From Sedimentisphaerales bacterium (GTDB taxonomy: Bacteria; Planctomycetota; Phycisphaerae; Sedimentisphaerales; SM23-30), in the NCBI GenBank assembly GCA_028281535.1, contig JANQJS010000026.1, positions 62,001 to 126,000 of the forward strand: 64,000 nt of DNA, given 5' to 3'. Position numbers and translations under genes: made by a program. Below the pieces are notes generated by a model that ran no database searches, was not told the DNA's origin, and saw only the letters and a list, made by a program, of their open reading frames with translations. Positions 48,430-57,376 of this stretch are shown here, in pieces. Position 1 is the stretch's first letter; every line of letters starts with the position of its first letter.

Positions 48430-49518
48430 ATGAGAAGAAAATATGGACTGCGCCGGCGAACCACCAAAGATCAGGATAAAGCTTCCCTTTTTTCAAAAAG
48501 CTGTAGCGTATTAAGTGTTAATGGTAATTTGCGTTCGGCTTACTATGAGCCAGGCACCGAAGAAGAACGCTCGATCGGCTATACCCCTATCGAAATCGGC
48601 AAGCCAATTGTCGTACGGTACCTTTACTTTTTCCTTAAATTAGATAATGCTGGCGTGAAAGATCAGGAAATTATGATCTCCAGTTTTGTCAAAACCGAAG
48701 AAGAGAAAAAAGCCGCGGCTGAAGCGATTAACTTTTATGATCCTAAAATGAAATTCAAAAAGGGAATCACCGAAATTGAAAATTTTGGTGCGGACACCTA
48801 CGGCCATGAATTGGCTTATTATGCCAAGAGCTATATCGGTGAACCTTTTAAGCTCACGGCTAAAATTATGGAACTGGATAATCCAGAAAAAGTCACCAAA
48901 GAAATTACTCAGGGGATTGATAAAATTGGCGAGATCCCCTTCTTCGCTGAGTTTATGCCTTACATGGCACTAGCCAAAACCAGCATCGACCTGCTAGGAA
49001 AAATTTTCAAAATCCTGGATCGCGACGATCCGATTGTTCCTGGCTTGCGACTTGATTTATTTTACCAGCGCCCCAATGCCCAACGATTGCAGAGTGGTCG
49101 AATCGTCTGCATCCAAGGTAAAACTGAAGAAGAGATACTGAATGGCGGCTATAAGCTCAACAAGAAAAATCGCCTGGTGAACGCTAATGACAAACCTTAT
49201 ACAGAAACCCCCTACTTTGTTTTACAGGTGAACTCAGAAAACCATTCATCCTATGAGAACTTTGAATATTTCCAGAATGCAGCCGAATTGCTGGCACTGA
49301 CTAATCAATCCGAAGGACTAAAAGATTTTATCGAGACAGCTGCTGAAGGTTTTAAAACGTATGCAGATATCGCGACCATTTCAGATATGGAAGATATGCA
49401 GGATGATCTAGATGACCAGGAAACTCTGGAACGATTTAAAGCCATGTTTAAAGGATTATCACCAGATGTTAAAGGGTTATATCGTAAAAAATATCGAGAA
49501 ATCCTTAGCGAACTCTAG
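48430..49518 (+). CDS. Uncharacterised protein, 362 residues
   Basis: I do not recognise a family. The N terminus is basic (MRRKYGLRRRTTKDQDK) with no signal peptide. Residues about 45-75 look like a beta-sheet start (GKPIVVRYLYFFLKLDN). The middle has an amphipathic helical stretch with short hydrophobic runs (PFFAEFMPYMALAKTSIDLL), then RLDLFYQRPNAQRLQSGRIV. The C terminus is acidic and helical (ISDMEDMQDDLDDQETLERF). AGGAG sits upstream of the ATG. No promoter stands out. It is followed 57 bases later by another unknown gene on the same strand. Confidence 0.7.
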   Translation: MRRKYGLRRRTTKDQDKASLFSKSCSVLSVNGNLRSAYYEPGTEEERSIGYTPIEIGKPIVVRYLYFFLKLDNAGVKDQEIMISSFVKTEEEKKAAAEAINFYDPKMKFKKGITEIENFGADTYGHELAYYAKSYIGEPFKLTAKIMELDNPEKVTKEITQGIDKIGEIPFFAEFMPYMALAKTSIDLLGKIFKILDRDDPIVPGLRLDLFYQRPNAQRLQSGRIVCIQGKTEEEILNGGYKLNKKNRLVNANDKPYTETPYFVLQVNSENHSSYENFEYFQNAAELLALTNQSEGLKDFIETAAEGFKTYADIATISDMEDMQDDLDDQETLERFKAMFKGLSPDVKGLYRKKYREILSEL

Positions 49519-49575
49519 TTATTGGGGTACAATGCCAACAGGTCGAAAATCATTTAACCAGTTGGTATTCGCATA

Positions 49576-50403
49576 ATGGACTCAAATAAATTTCCAGCTA
49601 GACTACACATACTTATGGCAACACAATCAAAGAAGGCTATTGTCATTCGACTTGGTCCTTCCTATCAAAATTGTATTCTTGGCTGGGACCGAGCAACGAA
49701 TGAATTTCAGGTGACTCAATGGTTTCGCGGAAAAATTTTTACCCGGCGATGTGATATTTCACCAGATGGCAAACACTGGATCTACTTTGCTTTCAAAGCA
49801 AATATAGGAGATTCCTGGACAGCAATTGCAAAAGTTCCCTGGTTAAAAGCAATAAGTTTATACAAGAATGGCTCTACGTGGGGTGGTGGCGGATTGTTTC
49901 TAGATAACTTCACCTATTGGCACCATAACATAGCATGCGAAGATGCAACACAACTTTCTCAAGATATCAGACCCACAGAACATGCAATAAACTTCAAAAG
50001 CTATGGTGACAGCGATCGAACCATTTATTTTAATCGATTAATTCGTGATGGATGGAAAATTATAAATCGCGACCGATTGGCTCAAGATATTAGCACTGCA
50101 ATTTTTGAAAAACAATTAAATTCTAATTGGATTATTCAAAAAATATGTCATACACAGATGTCTCCGTCGGAAGGTAAAGGTGGATTTTATTGGGATGAAC
50201 ATTGCTTAACAAACAACGAAACAAATTCCGTCACCGAAGGAGATACTTGGGAATGGGCAGAGTGGGCTGATGATAAACTCTACTTTGCGAAGCAAGGCTG
50301 TTTATATCAAATCGACATAAATGATTCTGGTGACCTAAGTGCCCCTGAATTACTTCATGATTTCAATCATTACACATTTGAAGCCAGAACCGCACCCTAT
50401 TAA
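49576..50403 (+). CDS. Uncharacterised conserved protein, 275 residues
   Basis: Resembles a family of unnamed cytosolic proteins I recall from varied bacteria, with the opening order ARLHILMA, VIRLGPS, CILGWDR, QWFRGKIFTRRCDISPDGKH and the later GGGGLFLDNFTYW. These read as repeated beta strands ending in W or Y, perhaps a propeller-like sheet, and the SPDGKHWIYFA phrase recalls such blades. The function is not known. There is no signal peptide. It ends five bases from the stop of cysN, which runs the other way. Confidence 0.75.
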   Translation: MDSNKFPARLHILMATQSKKAIVIRLGPSYQNCILGWDRATNEFQVTQWFRGKIFTRRCDISPDGKHWIYFAFKANIGDSWTAIAKVPWLKAISLYKNGSTWGGGGLFLDNFTYWHHNIACEDATQLSQDIRPTEHAINFKSYGDSDRTIYFNRLIRDGWKIINRDRLAQDISTAIFEKQLNSNWIIQKICHTQMSPSEGKGGFYWDEHCLTNNETNSVTEGDTWEWAEWADDKLYFAKQGCLYQIDINDSGDLSAPELLHDFNHYTFEARTAPY

Positions 50404-50408
50404 GCAAT

Positions 50409-52202
50409 CTAGATCATGTAGTCGTCTGGGTAGAGTTTTGCCATGAGTAATTGATGGATTGTGAGAATCGCTTCGGCCTGATCGCTATCTTCTTTGAGTT
50501 GCAAGTCAACGGTTCTTTGATTGAAGCGGTTTTCACCCATATTAATGACCAGACAATCGTTGGGCTGATTCAATGTCTCAATCATCTCAAGTTCATAGTC
50601 ATCTAGATCACTAATGGTAGCAATGATAATGACACCTGCATCATTAAATAGGTGGGCCACTTCACCAAGCCGTCGCAGATATTCATCACGTTCACCTTGA
50701 TCTGAATCCAAACTCATGAGACTATTGGACACACCTAGATAATAAACAAATCGACCAGAGTTGAATAATTCCTGCTCTAGTTTTTTGGCCAGCGGCATTT
50801 TACCAATCCCAGCGGGACCAGAGATCAGGATTAAGGAAGATTTTTGGCCATGACGAGCAGAGCGATCTTCTGTGGTAATCAGCGAACGCTCCCAGTTAAT
50901 TTCACGTTGTGCGACATATTCTTCCAGGCGGCTTTGTTTTTCTTGAACGGTATCAAGGATCACACCCCCACCAGAGATTTCATAATTATCAATGATGACA
51001 AATCGTCCGGTTTGGGAAATTTCCGTGGTTAAATCAAAACCAATGGGCTTGAGCGTTTCCAAGATACATTCAGCCACATCGTGTCGCTCGATTTGCTGCT
51101 TGTTTGAATCGGTGGTTAGATTAGATGCATCCAACACATTAACGATTTCACGCAACCAAACAGGTGTGCGAGCTCCAGCCAATTTCAATTTATATCGTTT
51201 GTTTTTGATCATTGGCTGACGGCCCATCCAAAAGATATTCACTTTAAATTGTGAACCAATTTTGGCTTGGGTATCATCGGCTTTACACATCAATTCGCCC
51301 CGCTGGACGTAAATTTGTGTTTCGATGGTTACGCCGGTTGATTCACCCGCTTTGGTCACGGTGGCAGGTTCTGTGTTAAATCCTTCAATCGATGTAATCT
51401 TTGAAGTCTTTTGCGAGGGTAGAAAAACCACTTCGTCCCCCACATTGAGTGAACCGGTTTCAATACGACCAGCAAAAATCCTGCGATCGTCATTATTTGC
51501 AGTAAACTTATAGACATCCTGAACAGGAAATCGTAATGGCTTATCAACAGCGGAGGCTTCTTTTTCAAAGCTATCAAACATCTCAAGCACCGCGGGACCA
51601 TCATACCAGGGCATATTCTCAGAGGCCTTCATGATCACATCGCCTTCTCGCGCACTGATCGGAATGAATCCCTTAGGTGTAATGCCCACTTGCTTGAGGA
51701 ATTCTGAATATTCTTCTTTGATGTTTTCAAATGTCTTTTGATCATAATCGACCAAATCCATTTTATTCACGCCTACAGCAATTTGATTAATACCTAACAT
51801 ACTGAGCAAATAGCCATGACGACGCGAGTTTTCTTGTACGCCTTCATTGGCATCAATCACCAACAAAGCAGATTCGGCACGGGCAGCACCGGAAATCATG
51901 TTCTTTAAAAATTCGATGTGGCCTGGCGCATCAATAATAATATATTCACGCTGGTCAGATTTAAAAAAGCATCTAGCAGAATCAATGGTAATCCCCTGAG
52001 CCTGTTCGTCTTTTAATGCATCCAGCAGGAATGCATACTCGAAAGGCCTGGCATTACGTCGACAATTTTCCTTAACCATCTCCAATTTGCCTTCGGGTAA
52101 GGAATCGGTATCTGCCAAGAGTCGGCCAATGACGGTACTTTTACCATGATCTACGTGGCCGATGACCACAACATTCATTTGTTCTTTATATTTATTTGCC
52201 AA
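50409..52202 (-). CDS. cysN: Sulfate adenylyltransferase large subunit with a degenerate APS-kinase tail
   Basis: GTPase that drives CysD to make APS from ATP and sulfate. GTPase motifs: GHVDHGKST (near residue 15), DAPGHIEF and NKMD; the first and third are closer to EF-1alpha than to the GSVDDGKST and DTPGHEQY of enteric CysN. From about residue 445 the chain continues like an APS kinase ([21 protein letters not shown], then [18 protein letters not shown]), but the P-loop Ser/Thr is Met, the DGDN motif is gone and the FISP loop is replaced by TISDLDD. The tail is also short. The TTG at 52202 follows the cysD stop directly; an ATG eight codons later (52178) is an alternative start. Confidence 0.92.
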   Translation of the reverse strand: MANKYKEQMNVVVIGHVDHGKSTVIGRLLADTDSLPEGKLEMVKENCRRNARPFEYAFLLDALKDEQAQGITIDSARCFFKSDQREYIIIDAPGHIEFLKNMISGAARAESALLVIDANEGVQENSRRHGYLLSMLGINQIAVGVNKMDLVDYDQKTFENIKEEYSEFLKQVGITPKGFIPISAREGDVIMKASENMPWYDGPAVLEMFDSFEKEASAVDKPLRFPVQDVYKFTANNDDRRIFAGRIETGSLNVGDEVVFLPSQKTSKITSIEGFNTEPATVTKAGESTGVTIETQIYVQRGELMCKADDTQAKIGSQFKVNIFWMGRQPMIKNKRYKLKLAGARTPVWLREIVNVLDASNLTTDSNKQQIERHDVAECILETLKPIGFDLTTEISQTGRFVIIDNYEISGGGVILDTVQEKQSRLEEYVAQREINWERSLITTEDRSARHGQKSSLILISGPAGIGKMPLAKKLEQELFNSGRFVYYLGVSNSLMSLDSDQGERDEYLRRLGEVAHLFNDAGVIIIATISDLDDYELEMIETLNQPNDCLVINMGENRFNQRTVDLQLKEDSDQAEAILTIHQLLMAKLYPDDYMI

Positions 52203-53084
52203 TTACATGTACCCATCTTTTCTAAGGGTTTCAAGCCCATAACCATCTTCTTTATCCTGCTCACGCCCAGATCGTTCAGCAATATTGGAAAACTTACCAC
52301 TACGCAATTCTTCAACAATTTCGCTAACATTCTTTGCGGTTGACTCAACAGGCGTTGTACATGGGTAGCAACCGAGTGAACGATAACGCTTGCCATCGCC
52401 TTGATCAAAATAAAGATCAATAATGGGGATATTTTCACGTTCGATATATTCCCAAATATTTAATTCTGTCCAATCGAGCAGTGGGTGAATACGCACGTGT
52501 GTGCCAGGTGCAAAATCTGTTTTAAACTGATTCCACAATTCTGGCGGCTGATCACTCACGTCCCAATCATTCTGTTTATCTCTGGGAGAAAAATATCGCT
52601 CTTTGGAACGACTTCCTTCTTCGTCTGCACGCGCCCCTACGATGACTCCTGTAAATGGTTTACCATTGTGGTGCTCTTCATATTGACCCGTTGTATGATT
52701 TAACACCTGTCGAGGCCATTCGCCAGACAATGTATGCTTTAGAGCTTCACTTTTTAATGCGGTACAGCATTCAATACGGGAAATAGCGCCATCAGGAAAC
52801 GTCTTTTTCTCTTTGAGTGCTTTTGTGTTTTGGCCATAGAGCATATTAAGATTCCATTCGAGTGCGAGTTTATCACGATACTCGATCATGGCTGGAATTT
52901 TATATGAGGTATCTACGTGTGCTAAAGGAAATGGCACATGGCCAAAGAAGGCCTTGCGTGCGAGCCAAAGCAACACGGTACTGTCTTTACCGATTGACCA
53001 AAGCATCACGAGATCCTTAAACTCACGATAGGCTTCTCGCATGATATAAACGCTTTGGGCTTCTAATTGTCGTAATTGATCCAT
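52203..53084 (-). CDS. cysD: Sulfate adenylyltransferase small subunit
   Basis: PP-loop ATP pyrophosphatase that adenylates sulfate, 293 residues. [19 protein letters not shown] holds the SGGKDS-like PP-loop, here [38 protein letters not shown] and [12 protein letters not shown] match CysD. Ends immediately before cysN, and starts 48 bases after cysH, so it is the middle gene of a sulfate assimilation operon. Confidence 0.96.
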   Translation of the reverse strand: MDQLRQLEAQSVYIMREAYREFKDLVMLWSIGKDSTVLLWLARKAFFGHVPFPLAHVDTSYKIPAMIEYRDKLALEWNLNMLYGQNTKALKEKKTFPDGAISRIECCTALKSEALKHTLSGEWPRQVLNHTTGQYEEHHNGKPFTGVIVGARADEEGSRSKERYFSPRDKQNDWDVSDQPPELWNQFKTDFAPGTHVRIHPLLDWTELNIWEYIERENIPIIDLYFDQGDGKRYRSLGCYPCTTPVESTAKNVSEIVEELRSGKFSNIAERSGREQDKEDGYGLETLRKDGYM

Positions 53085-53132
53085 TTTTTCGCTCTTGAGT
53101 TTAAATTCAAACGCGTGGGGTAAAGCCCCACT

Positions 53133-53840
53133 CTACTTGTGTAAGCCACATTCTTTCTGGTCTGGGTTTTCCCACCACCATCGTCCTGCTCGAATATCCT
53201 GACCTTCTTGTATGGCCCTGGTGCAAGGTTCACAGCCGATGCTGGGAAACCCTTGATCGTGCAGTGCATTATATGGCACGCCATTGTTTTTAATATAATC
53301 CCACACTTGATCGGTTGACCAATCGAGCAGTGGGCATATTTTTATAATCTGATTACCTTCATCCCATTGAATCCATTTCATATCTTCGCGTGTGGGTGAT
53401 TGCTCTTTGCGCAAACCAACAAACCAGGCTTGTAGATTATTCTCTGAGATAAAACGTCGTAGGGGTTCAATTTTTCTTACGCCACAACAACGCTTGCGGT
53501 TCTCGATACTTTCATAAAACAGGTTCAAACCATGCTCATTCACCATTTCCTGGACGTCTTGGGTCTGAGGGAACATGACATGTAGCTGAATGCCATATTT
53601 CATTCGGGTCTTCTCCATGACGCTGTAAGTTGCCTGATGCAAACGGCCAGTATCAAGCGTAAAGATTTTTGCCTCTTTAGAAATCTTACAAAGCATATCG
53701 GTCAAAACCTGGTCTTCTGCTCCGAAGCTGGAAGCCAGTGCGATCTCATCGCCGAAGGTTTCCAGAGCGAATGCCATAAGCTGGTTTTCGTCCATACCTT
53801 CGGTGTCTGCCAATAATTTGTCTACTAATTCTTGTGCCAT
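53133..53840 (-). CDS. cysH: Phosphoadenylyl/adenylyl-sulfate reductase, Fe-S (APS) type
   Basis: Reduces activated sulfate to sulfite with thioredoxin. It has the PP-loop-like ALASSFGAEDQVL, and CCGVRKIEPL together with GCEPCTR, the CC-CxxC set that binds a 4Fe-4S cluster and marks enzymes acting on APS. The C terminus has ECGLHK with the redox-active Cys. The frame is open to 53885, but the ATG at 53840 (MAQELVDKLLAD) fits the family better and gives 235 residues. First gene of the operon, with a good promoter. No sulfite reductase is in the window. Confidence 0.95.
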   Translation of the reverse strand: MAQELVDKLLADTEGMDENQLMAFALETFGDEIALASSFGAEDQVLTDMLCKISKEAKIFTLDTGRLHQATYSVMEKTRMKYGIQLHVMFPQTQDVQEMVNEHGLNLFYESIENRKRCCGVRKIEPLRRFISENNLQAWFVGLRKEQSPTREDMKWIQWDEGNQIIKICPLLDWSTDQVWDYIKNNGVPYNALHDQGFPSIGCEPCTRAIQEGQDIRAGRWWWENPDQKECGLHK

Positions 53841-53883
53841 AACGGATATTCCAGTTAAAGCCCCACCCGTAATGTTTGGTGGC

Positions 53884-53899
53884 ATCTATAGTTATAGAT
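53884..53899. promoter_or_regulatory. 16-base palindrome in the cysH leader
   Basis: ATCTATA-GT-TATAGAT: seven-base perfect arms. It lies between the proposed transcription start and the cysH start, a place where a repressor of sulfur genes could block transcription. Confidence 0.45.
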
Positions 53900-53931
53900 A
53901 GGCCACTTTTTCTATAAATTACGAATGTTTC

Positions 53932-53960
53932 ATAATAGCTCAAGGCTGTTAAAAAGTCAA
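53932..53960 (-). promoter_or_regulatory. Promoter of the cysH-cysD-cysN operon
   Basis: TTGACT (53960-53955), a 17-base spacer and TATTAT (53937-53932), both one or two bases from consensus, about 90 bases upstream of the cysH ATG. Confidence 0.7.
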
Positions 53961-54070
53961 GCAAGACCTTTAAAACAAAGAATTTAGAGCGATTAAATGC
54001 CGACTGAATTGGTCAAGATTTGAATGGCAGCTCATTTATTTCAAGACAAGATCAACAGAGATTTCTGAGA

Positions 54071-55522
54071 TCACTTATCTAATTCTACGATGAGCACACG
54101 ACGCTTAAGTGGATTTTGAATTTTATTGGATTTCTCTTTCCAGGTTTCATTCAGGACACGCAGCCAATTTTGGTAGCAGAGCTTGGCGAGATTGTCTTCG
54201 TCTATTTTGGATTTGCGTAATAATTCGAGAATTTTAGGGTATCCAGTTATATCTTTGAGCTCATCGCTCATTAAGGCACCATCGAAATCACTTCCAAAAG
54301 CAACATGATGTATTCCAATTTTATCGATGATGTATTCGATATGCTTGATCAATTGTGATAATGGCATATCTGATTTGTATTCACCATCAGCTCGTAAATC
54401 ACCAACGTAAAAATTAACACCCACCACCCCTCCACTATCGCGAATAGCTAGAAGTTGATCATCAGTGAGATTTCTAGCTTTGGGGGTTATTGCGTGAACT
54501 GCGGAATGCGTAGCGACCAATGGTTTATTGGAAAACTTGGCGACATCCCAGAAACCTTTTTCGTTTAAATGCGATAGGTCGATCATAATACCTAATTCGT
54601 TACAGGCTTGGACAAGATTTTTTCCAGCATCGGTTAATCCTGGGCCAATATCAGGTGTTTGCTTGAATACAAATGGCACGCCATGAGCAAACACGTTTGA
54701 CCGGCTCCAAACAGGACCGAGACTGCGCAGCCCCTTTTCATAATACAATTCAAGATTGCTTAAATCTTCTTTAATAGCTTCTGCGCCTTCGATATGCATA
54801 ATCGCCGCTATGCTGTTTTTTTGAAATGCGTCTAAAATATCATCGACAGAATAGACTCGTCTAAAATCATCAGGTGATTTCTTCTCAAGATCCTCTGCTA
54901 GCAAAAACATTGCATCAACATTTCTTCTTGCCACAACGTGATCAATGGCTTTAGATATATCGACCGTTTCCCCATTATGTTCTATTTGATCTTTATTCCA
55001 TTCAGACGGGGTTGGGGTAAACATAGCAAAGAATCCCCCACAAAAACCACCTTGTATTGCACGTGGCCTATCGATATGACCAATACCACTATCTTGAAAG
55101 AATGAGCGACCACGCCCGCGTTCTGGCAAATGTAAATGGAGCAATGTATCATTATGACCATCAAATACTGGCCAGTCAATTTGAGTTTTGGGTACATTAA
55201 ACTTTCGATCGACTGGATCGGAACTAATCCTCACCGTACGTATAACAGCATCTAAATTTATGCTACCATAGATATGTGGAAATTGAGCACGGCCCCCACT
55301 TAAATTTTCATAACGAATTTCAGCTTTTATACGCTTCTCATCCAAGCAAAGCAGAATTAAATTTAGTGCATCTGGAAAATGCCTAGCCAATACGCCTTTT
55401 AATTGCGGACAAGTACAACAATGAATAAATCCTTCTGGTACAATCGCTGCGTCATAGTCTTTGGACTGTTGAAGCGTTTGAGCCCAATCAAGAGGGTTGG
55501 CAACATGGTAAATTAGAGCCAT
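54071..55522 (-). CDS. DUF952 domain fused to a membrane dipeptidase (peptidase M19)
   Basis: Residues about 1-105 match the DUF952 family (MALIYHVANPLDWAQ, then PEGFIHCCTCPQL and ILLCLDEKRI), a small domain of unknown function usually found alone. Residues about 115-470 form an M19 renal-dipeptidase-type TIM barrel: FDGHNDTLLHLH (first His and Asp ligands), HIEGAEAI (bridging Glu), IDLSHL and VATHSA (His ligands), and GSDFDG (Asp). The zinc site is complete, so dipeptidase activity is likely. No signal peptide, so it should be cytoplasmic. It is a single-gene unit, divergent from the next gene. The fusion is unusual; I am sure of the second part and fairly sure of the first. Confidence 0.88.
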   Translation of the reverse strand: MALIYHVANPLDWAQTLQQSKDYDAAIVPEGFIHCCTCPQLKGVLARHFPDALNLILLCLDEKRIKAEIRYENLSGGRAQFPHIYGSINLDAVIRTVRISSDPVDRKFNVPKTQIDWPVFDGHNDTLLHLHLPERGRGRSFFQDSGIGHIDRPRAIQGGFCGGFFAMFTPTPSEWNKDQIEHNGETVDISKAIDHVVARRNVDAMFLLAEDLEKKSPDDFRRVYSVDDILDAFQKNSIAAIMHIEGAEAIKEDLSNLELYYEKGLRSLGPVWSRSNVFAHGVPFVFKQTPDIGPGLTDAGKNLVQACNELGIMIDLSHLNEKGFWDVAKFSNKPLVATHSAVHAITPKARNLTDDQLLAIRDSGGVVGVNFYVGDLRADGEYKSDMPLSQLIKHIEYIIDKIGIHHVAFGSDFDGALMSDELKDITGYPKILELLRKSKIDEDNLAKLCYQNWLRVLNETWKEKSNKIQNPLKRRVLIVELDK

Positions 55523-55552
55523 TTATTTGTTCCTATCCAAAAAGAAGTTATC

Positions 55553-55580
55553 TTGCTTAATTAAAGTAACAGGATATACT
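55553..55580 (+). promoter_or_regulatory. Candidate promoter of the dienelactone hydrolase-like gene
   Basis: TTGCTT (55553-55558), a 16-base spacer and TATACT (55575-55580), 53 bases before the ATG. The -35 box is weak, the -10 box is good. Confidence 0.45.
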
Positions 55581-55632
55581 GATTCATGATTTACGAAAAG
55601 CAAAAAGCCCCTCTTGCCGAAAGGATTTTCTT

Positions 55633-56433
55633 ATGAACCATGATCTAAGCATTTTCTCGGTCGTCTTAATATGTCTTTTCCTGGCTGGTTGTGAAAATTC
55701 ACCCCATAAACAGCCGCTGATTGAATCCAATTTGCATCATGAATGGGTTGATATTCCAATCCAAGAGAGTGGTCACGTGATAGCTTATGTGGTGTATCCT
55801 GAGAGCAAAGGTAAGTCTGATAGCGTGATTGTGATTCATGAAAATCGCGGACTTACCGATTGGGTACGAACCGTTGCTGATAAACTGGGACAACATGGCT
55901 ATACGGCAATTTGTCCAGATATGCTGACAGGGAAAGGGCCCAACGGCGGTAAGACAGATAGTTTTTCAGATAGTGATGATGCGCGAGAAGCGATTTATGA
56001 ATTGGATCCAGAGAAAATTACATCTGCCTTAAAAGCTTGTACAAATTATATGCGATCATTGCCATCAACCACTGACAACGTTAGCGTGATGGGATTTTGT
56101 TGGGGTGGCGCACAGACCTTTCGATATGCGACAAATGATCCATCTATAAAGCAAGCTATGGTCTTCTATGGACGATCCGCTGAGTCTGATGCCATGCAAC
56201 AGATTGCATGTCCAGTCTATGGTTTTTATGGGGAGTTTGATAATCGGATTAATTCTAAAATTGATGACACCAAAGAGCACATGGCTGAGGCAGGGAAGTT
56301 TTATGAACCGATTATTTATCAGGGTGGTCGACATGGTTTTTTGCGAGTTGGTATGTCTGAAGATGCGAGTGAGATTGAGAAGAAAGCTGCGGATGATGCC
56401 TGGGAACGAGTTTTAAGTTTGTTGAGTCAATAA
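55633..56433 (+). CDS. Dienelactone hydrolase-family lipoprotein
   Basis: An alpha/beta hydrolase of 266 residues. Signal peptide with lipobox LAGC (Cys20), so probably membrane-anchored on the outer face of a membrane. The catalytic triad of the family is visible: Cys in MGFCWGG (nucleophile), Asp in YGEFDNRI, and His in GGRHGF. EEN-like ENRGL follows the first strand (VIHENRGL) as in dienelactone hydrolases. Substrate unknown; the secreted location suggests carbohydrate ester or lactone cleavage, which is inference. A hairpin follows the stop. Confidence 0.88.
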   Translation: MNHDLSIFSVVLICLFLAGCENSPHKQPLIESNLHHEWVDIPIQESGHVIAYVVYPESKGKSDSVIVIHENRGLTDWVRTVADKLGQHGYTAICPDMLTGKGPNGGKTDSFSDSDDAREAIYELDPEKITSALKACTNYMRSLPSTTDNVSVMGFCWGGAQTFRYATNDPSIKQAMVFYGRSAESDAMQQIACPVYGFYGEFDNRINSKIDDTKEHMAEAGKFYEPIIYQGGRHGFLRVGMSEDASEIEKKAADDAWERVLSLLSQ

Positions 56434-56458
56434 AAATGCCGGGCAAAGACTGCCCGGC
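56432..56458 (-). terminator. Terminator between the hydrolase and rhodanese genes
   Basis: Stem GCCGGGCA/TGCCCGGC (56438-56445 / 56451-56458) with a five-base loop. On the minus strand it is followed by ATTTTTATT, so it should end the rhodanese transcript. On the plus strand there is no T run, though the stem may still slow polymerase after the hydrolase gene. Confidence 0.75.
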
Positions 56459-56470
56459 CTACCTACACAT

Positions 56471-57058
56471 TTACATTGCTGGCTGCATTTCTTTATAGGT
56501 GCCTTCAAATTTGAGTTTGGGGTTGTCCGCTTTGACTAACTCGCCTAATTCGTAAACGTTGCTATAACCGTAACCATACAAATTAATAAAAGTAGGAATA
56601 TTTAATGCTAATGAAAGAGCCTTTCTCGCAAAGGCTACCTCGTCTCCATCAATATTATTATTACAGTAGATGAGAATTAATGTCTCTTTATTCGGGATGA
56701 GCTTTTCCAATTTCTCTTGGGAAAAATCTGAAAAATTTAAATGAATTGCACCTCTGACATGTTTATAGTCAAATCTAGACTTGCTGCGTGTATCTAGTAC
56801 AATCACATCATCTCGAGCGGCCAGCCAGGCAAAAAGGTCCAAAGGAATCAGACGATTTTGACGCAGCGGCATTGCTTCATCCGTTAGTTTTTCAAAACCT
56901 TCTGCATCAATCGCAGCGGTAGGTTTATACATATGCTGATAAGAGTTGGATTGTACTATCGGCGACCTTCTTCTTTCTACAGGTTTCCACTTTTTGGCCT
57001 CAACGACACAAACGACCATCAGCAAGCATCCTACTGTTAAGCAAATGAACTTTTTCAT
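56471..57058 (-). CDS. Secreted rhodanese-domain protein
   Basis: Signal peptide (MKKFICLTVGCLLMVVCVVEA), then a single rhodanese domain: VIVLDTRSKSRFDYKHVRGA and LILIYCNNNIDGDE with the active-site Cys. The active-site loop is one residue longer and not the CxGGxR form, so sulfurtransfer or phosphatase-like use is open. AGGAG seven bases before the ATG at 57058 fixes the start (195 residues); an upstream start at 57076 is less likely. Periplasmic by inference. Confidence 0.85.
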   Translation of the reverse strand: MKKFICLTVGCLLMVVCVVEAKKWKPVERRRSPIVQSNSYQHMYKPTAAIDAEGFEKLTDEAMPLRQNRLIPLDLFAWLAARDDVIVLDTRSKSRFDYKHVRGAIHLNFSDFSQEKLEKLIPNKETLILIYCNNNIDGDEVAFARKALSLALNIPTFINLYGYGYSNVYELGELVKADNPKLKFEGTYKEMQPAM

Positions 57059-57076
57059 AATCAATCTCCTATTCAA

Positions 57077-57376
57077 CTAGAATTCTCGACGACCAATCCA
57101 ATATTGATCCTACATGGTTATTATAGTCTCATCGTAACATCATATTGTCAGGTGAATGTAAAATAGTTGTAAAATCATTGAATGCTTTTAAGACATTCCA
57201 GTAAATCATCTATTGCTATCCCATTTAATAAATTCTCTTAATATAAAAAACTTAACGAACACTTTACTCACGTCAACCGTAGGGGCTGATAGTGAGTTCA
57301 TGAGATAAATTCGCGAATACAACTATCTCTCTTGTAGGCAATATATTTAATTTAAAAAGAGTGTAAGGAGAATATA
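57077..57376. other. Intergenic region between divergent genes
   Basis: 300 bases without a gene. A TATAAT on the minus strand (57125-57120) with CTGACA 20 bases upstream may drive the rhodanese gene, but the spacing is too long to be sure. For the plus-strand gene only a good ribosome binding site (AAGGAGA) is clear. Confidence 0.4.

Noticed and set aside
50409-52202. cysN as a second copy of tuf or an EF-1alpha-like factor
   Set aside because: The G1 and G3 motifs look EF-like, but the gene follows cysD directly, and the downstream domains and APS-kinase-like tail fit CysN.
53133-53885. cysH as a PAPS reductase of the E. coli type
   Set aside because: The CC and CxxC cysteines of the Fe-S APS reductases are present, and the E. 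coli type lacks them.
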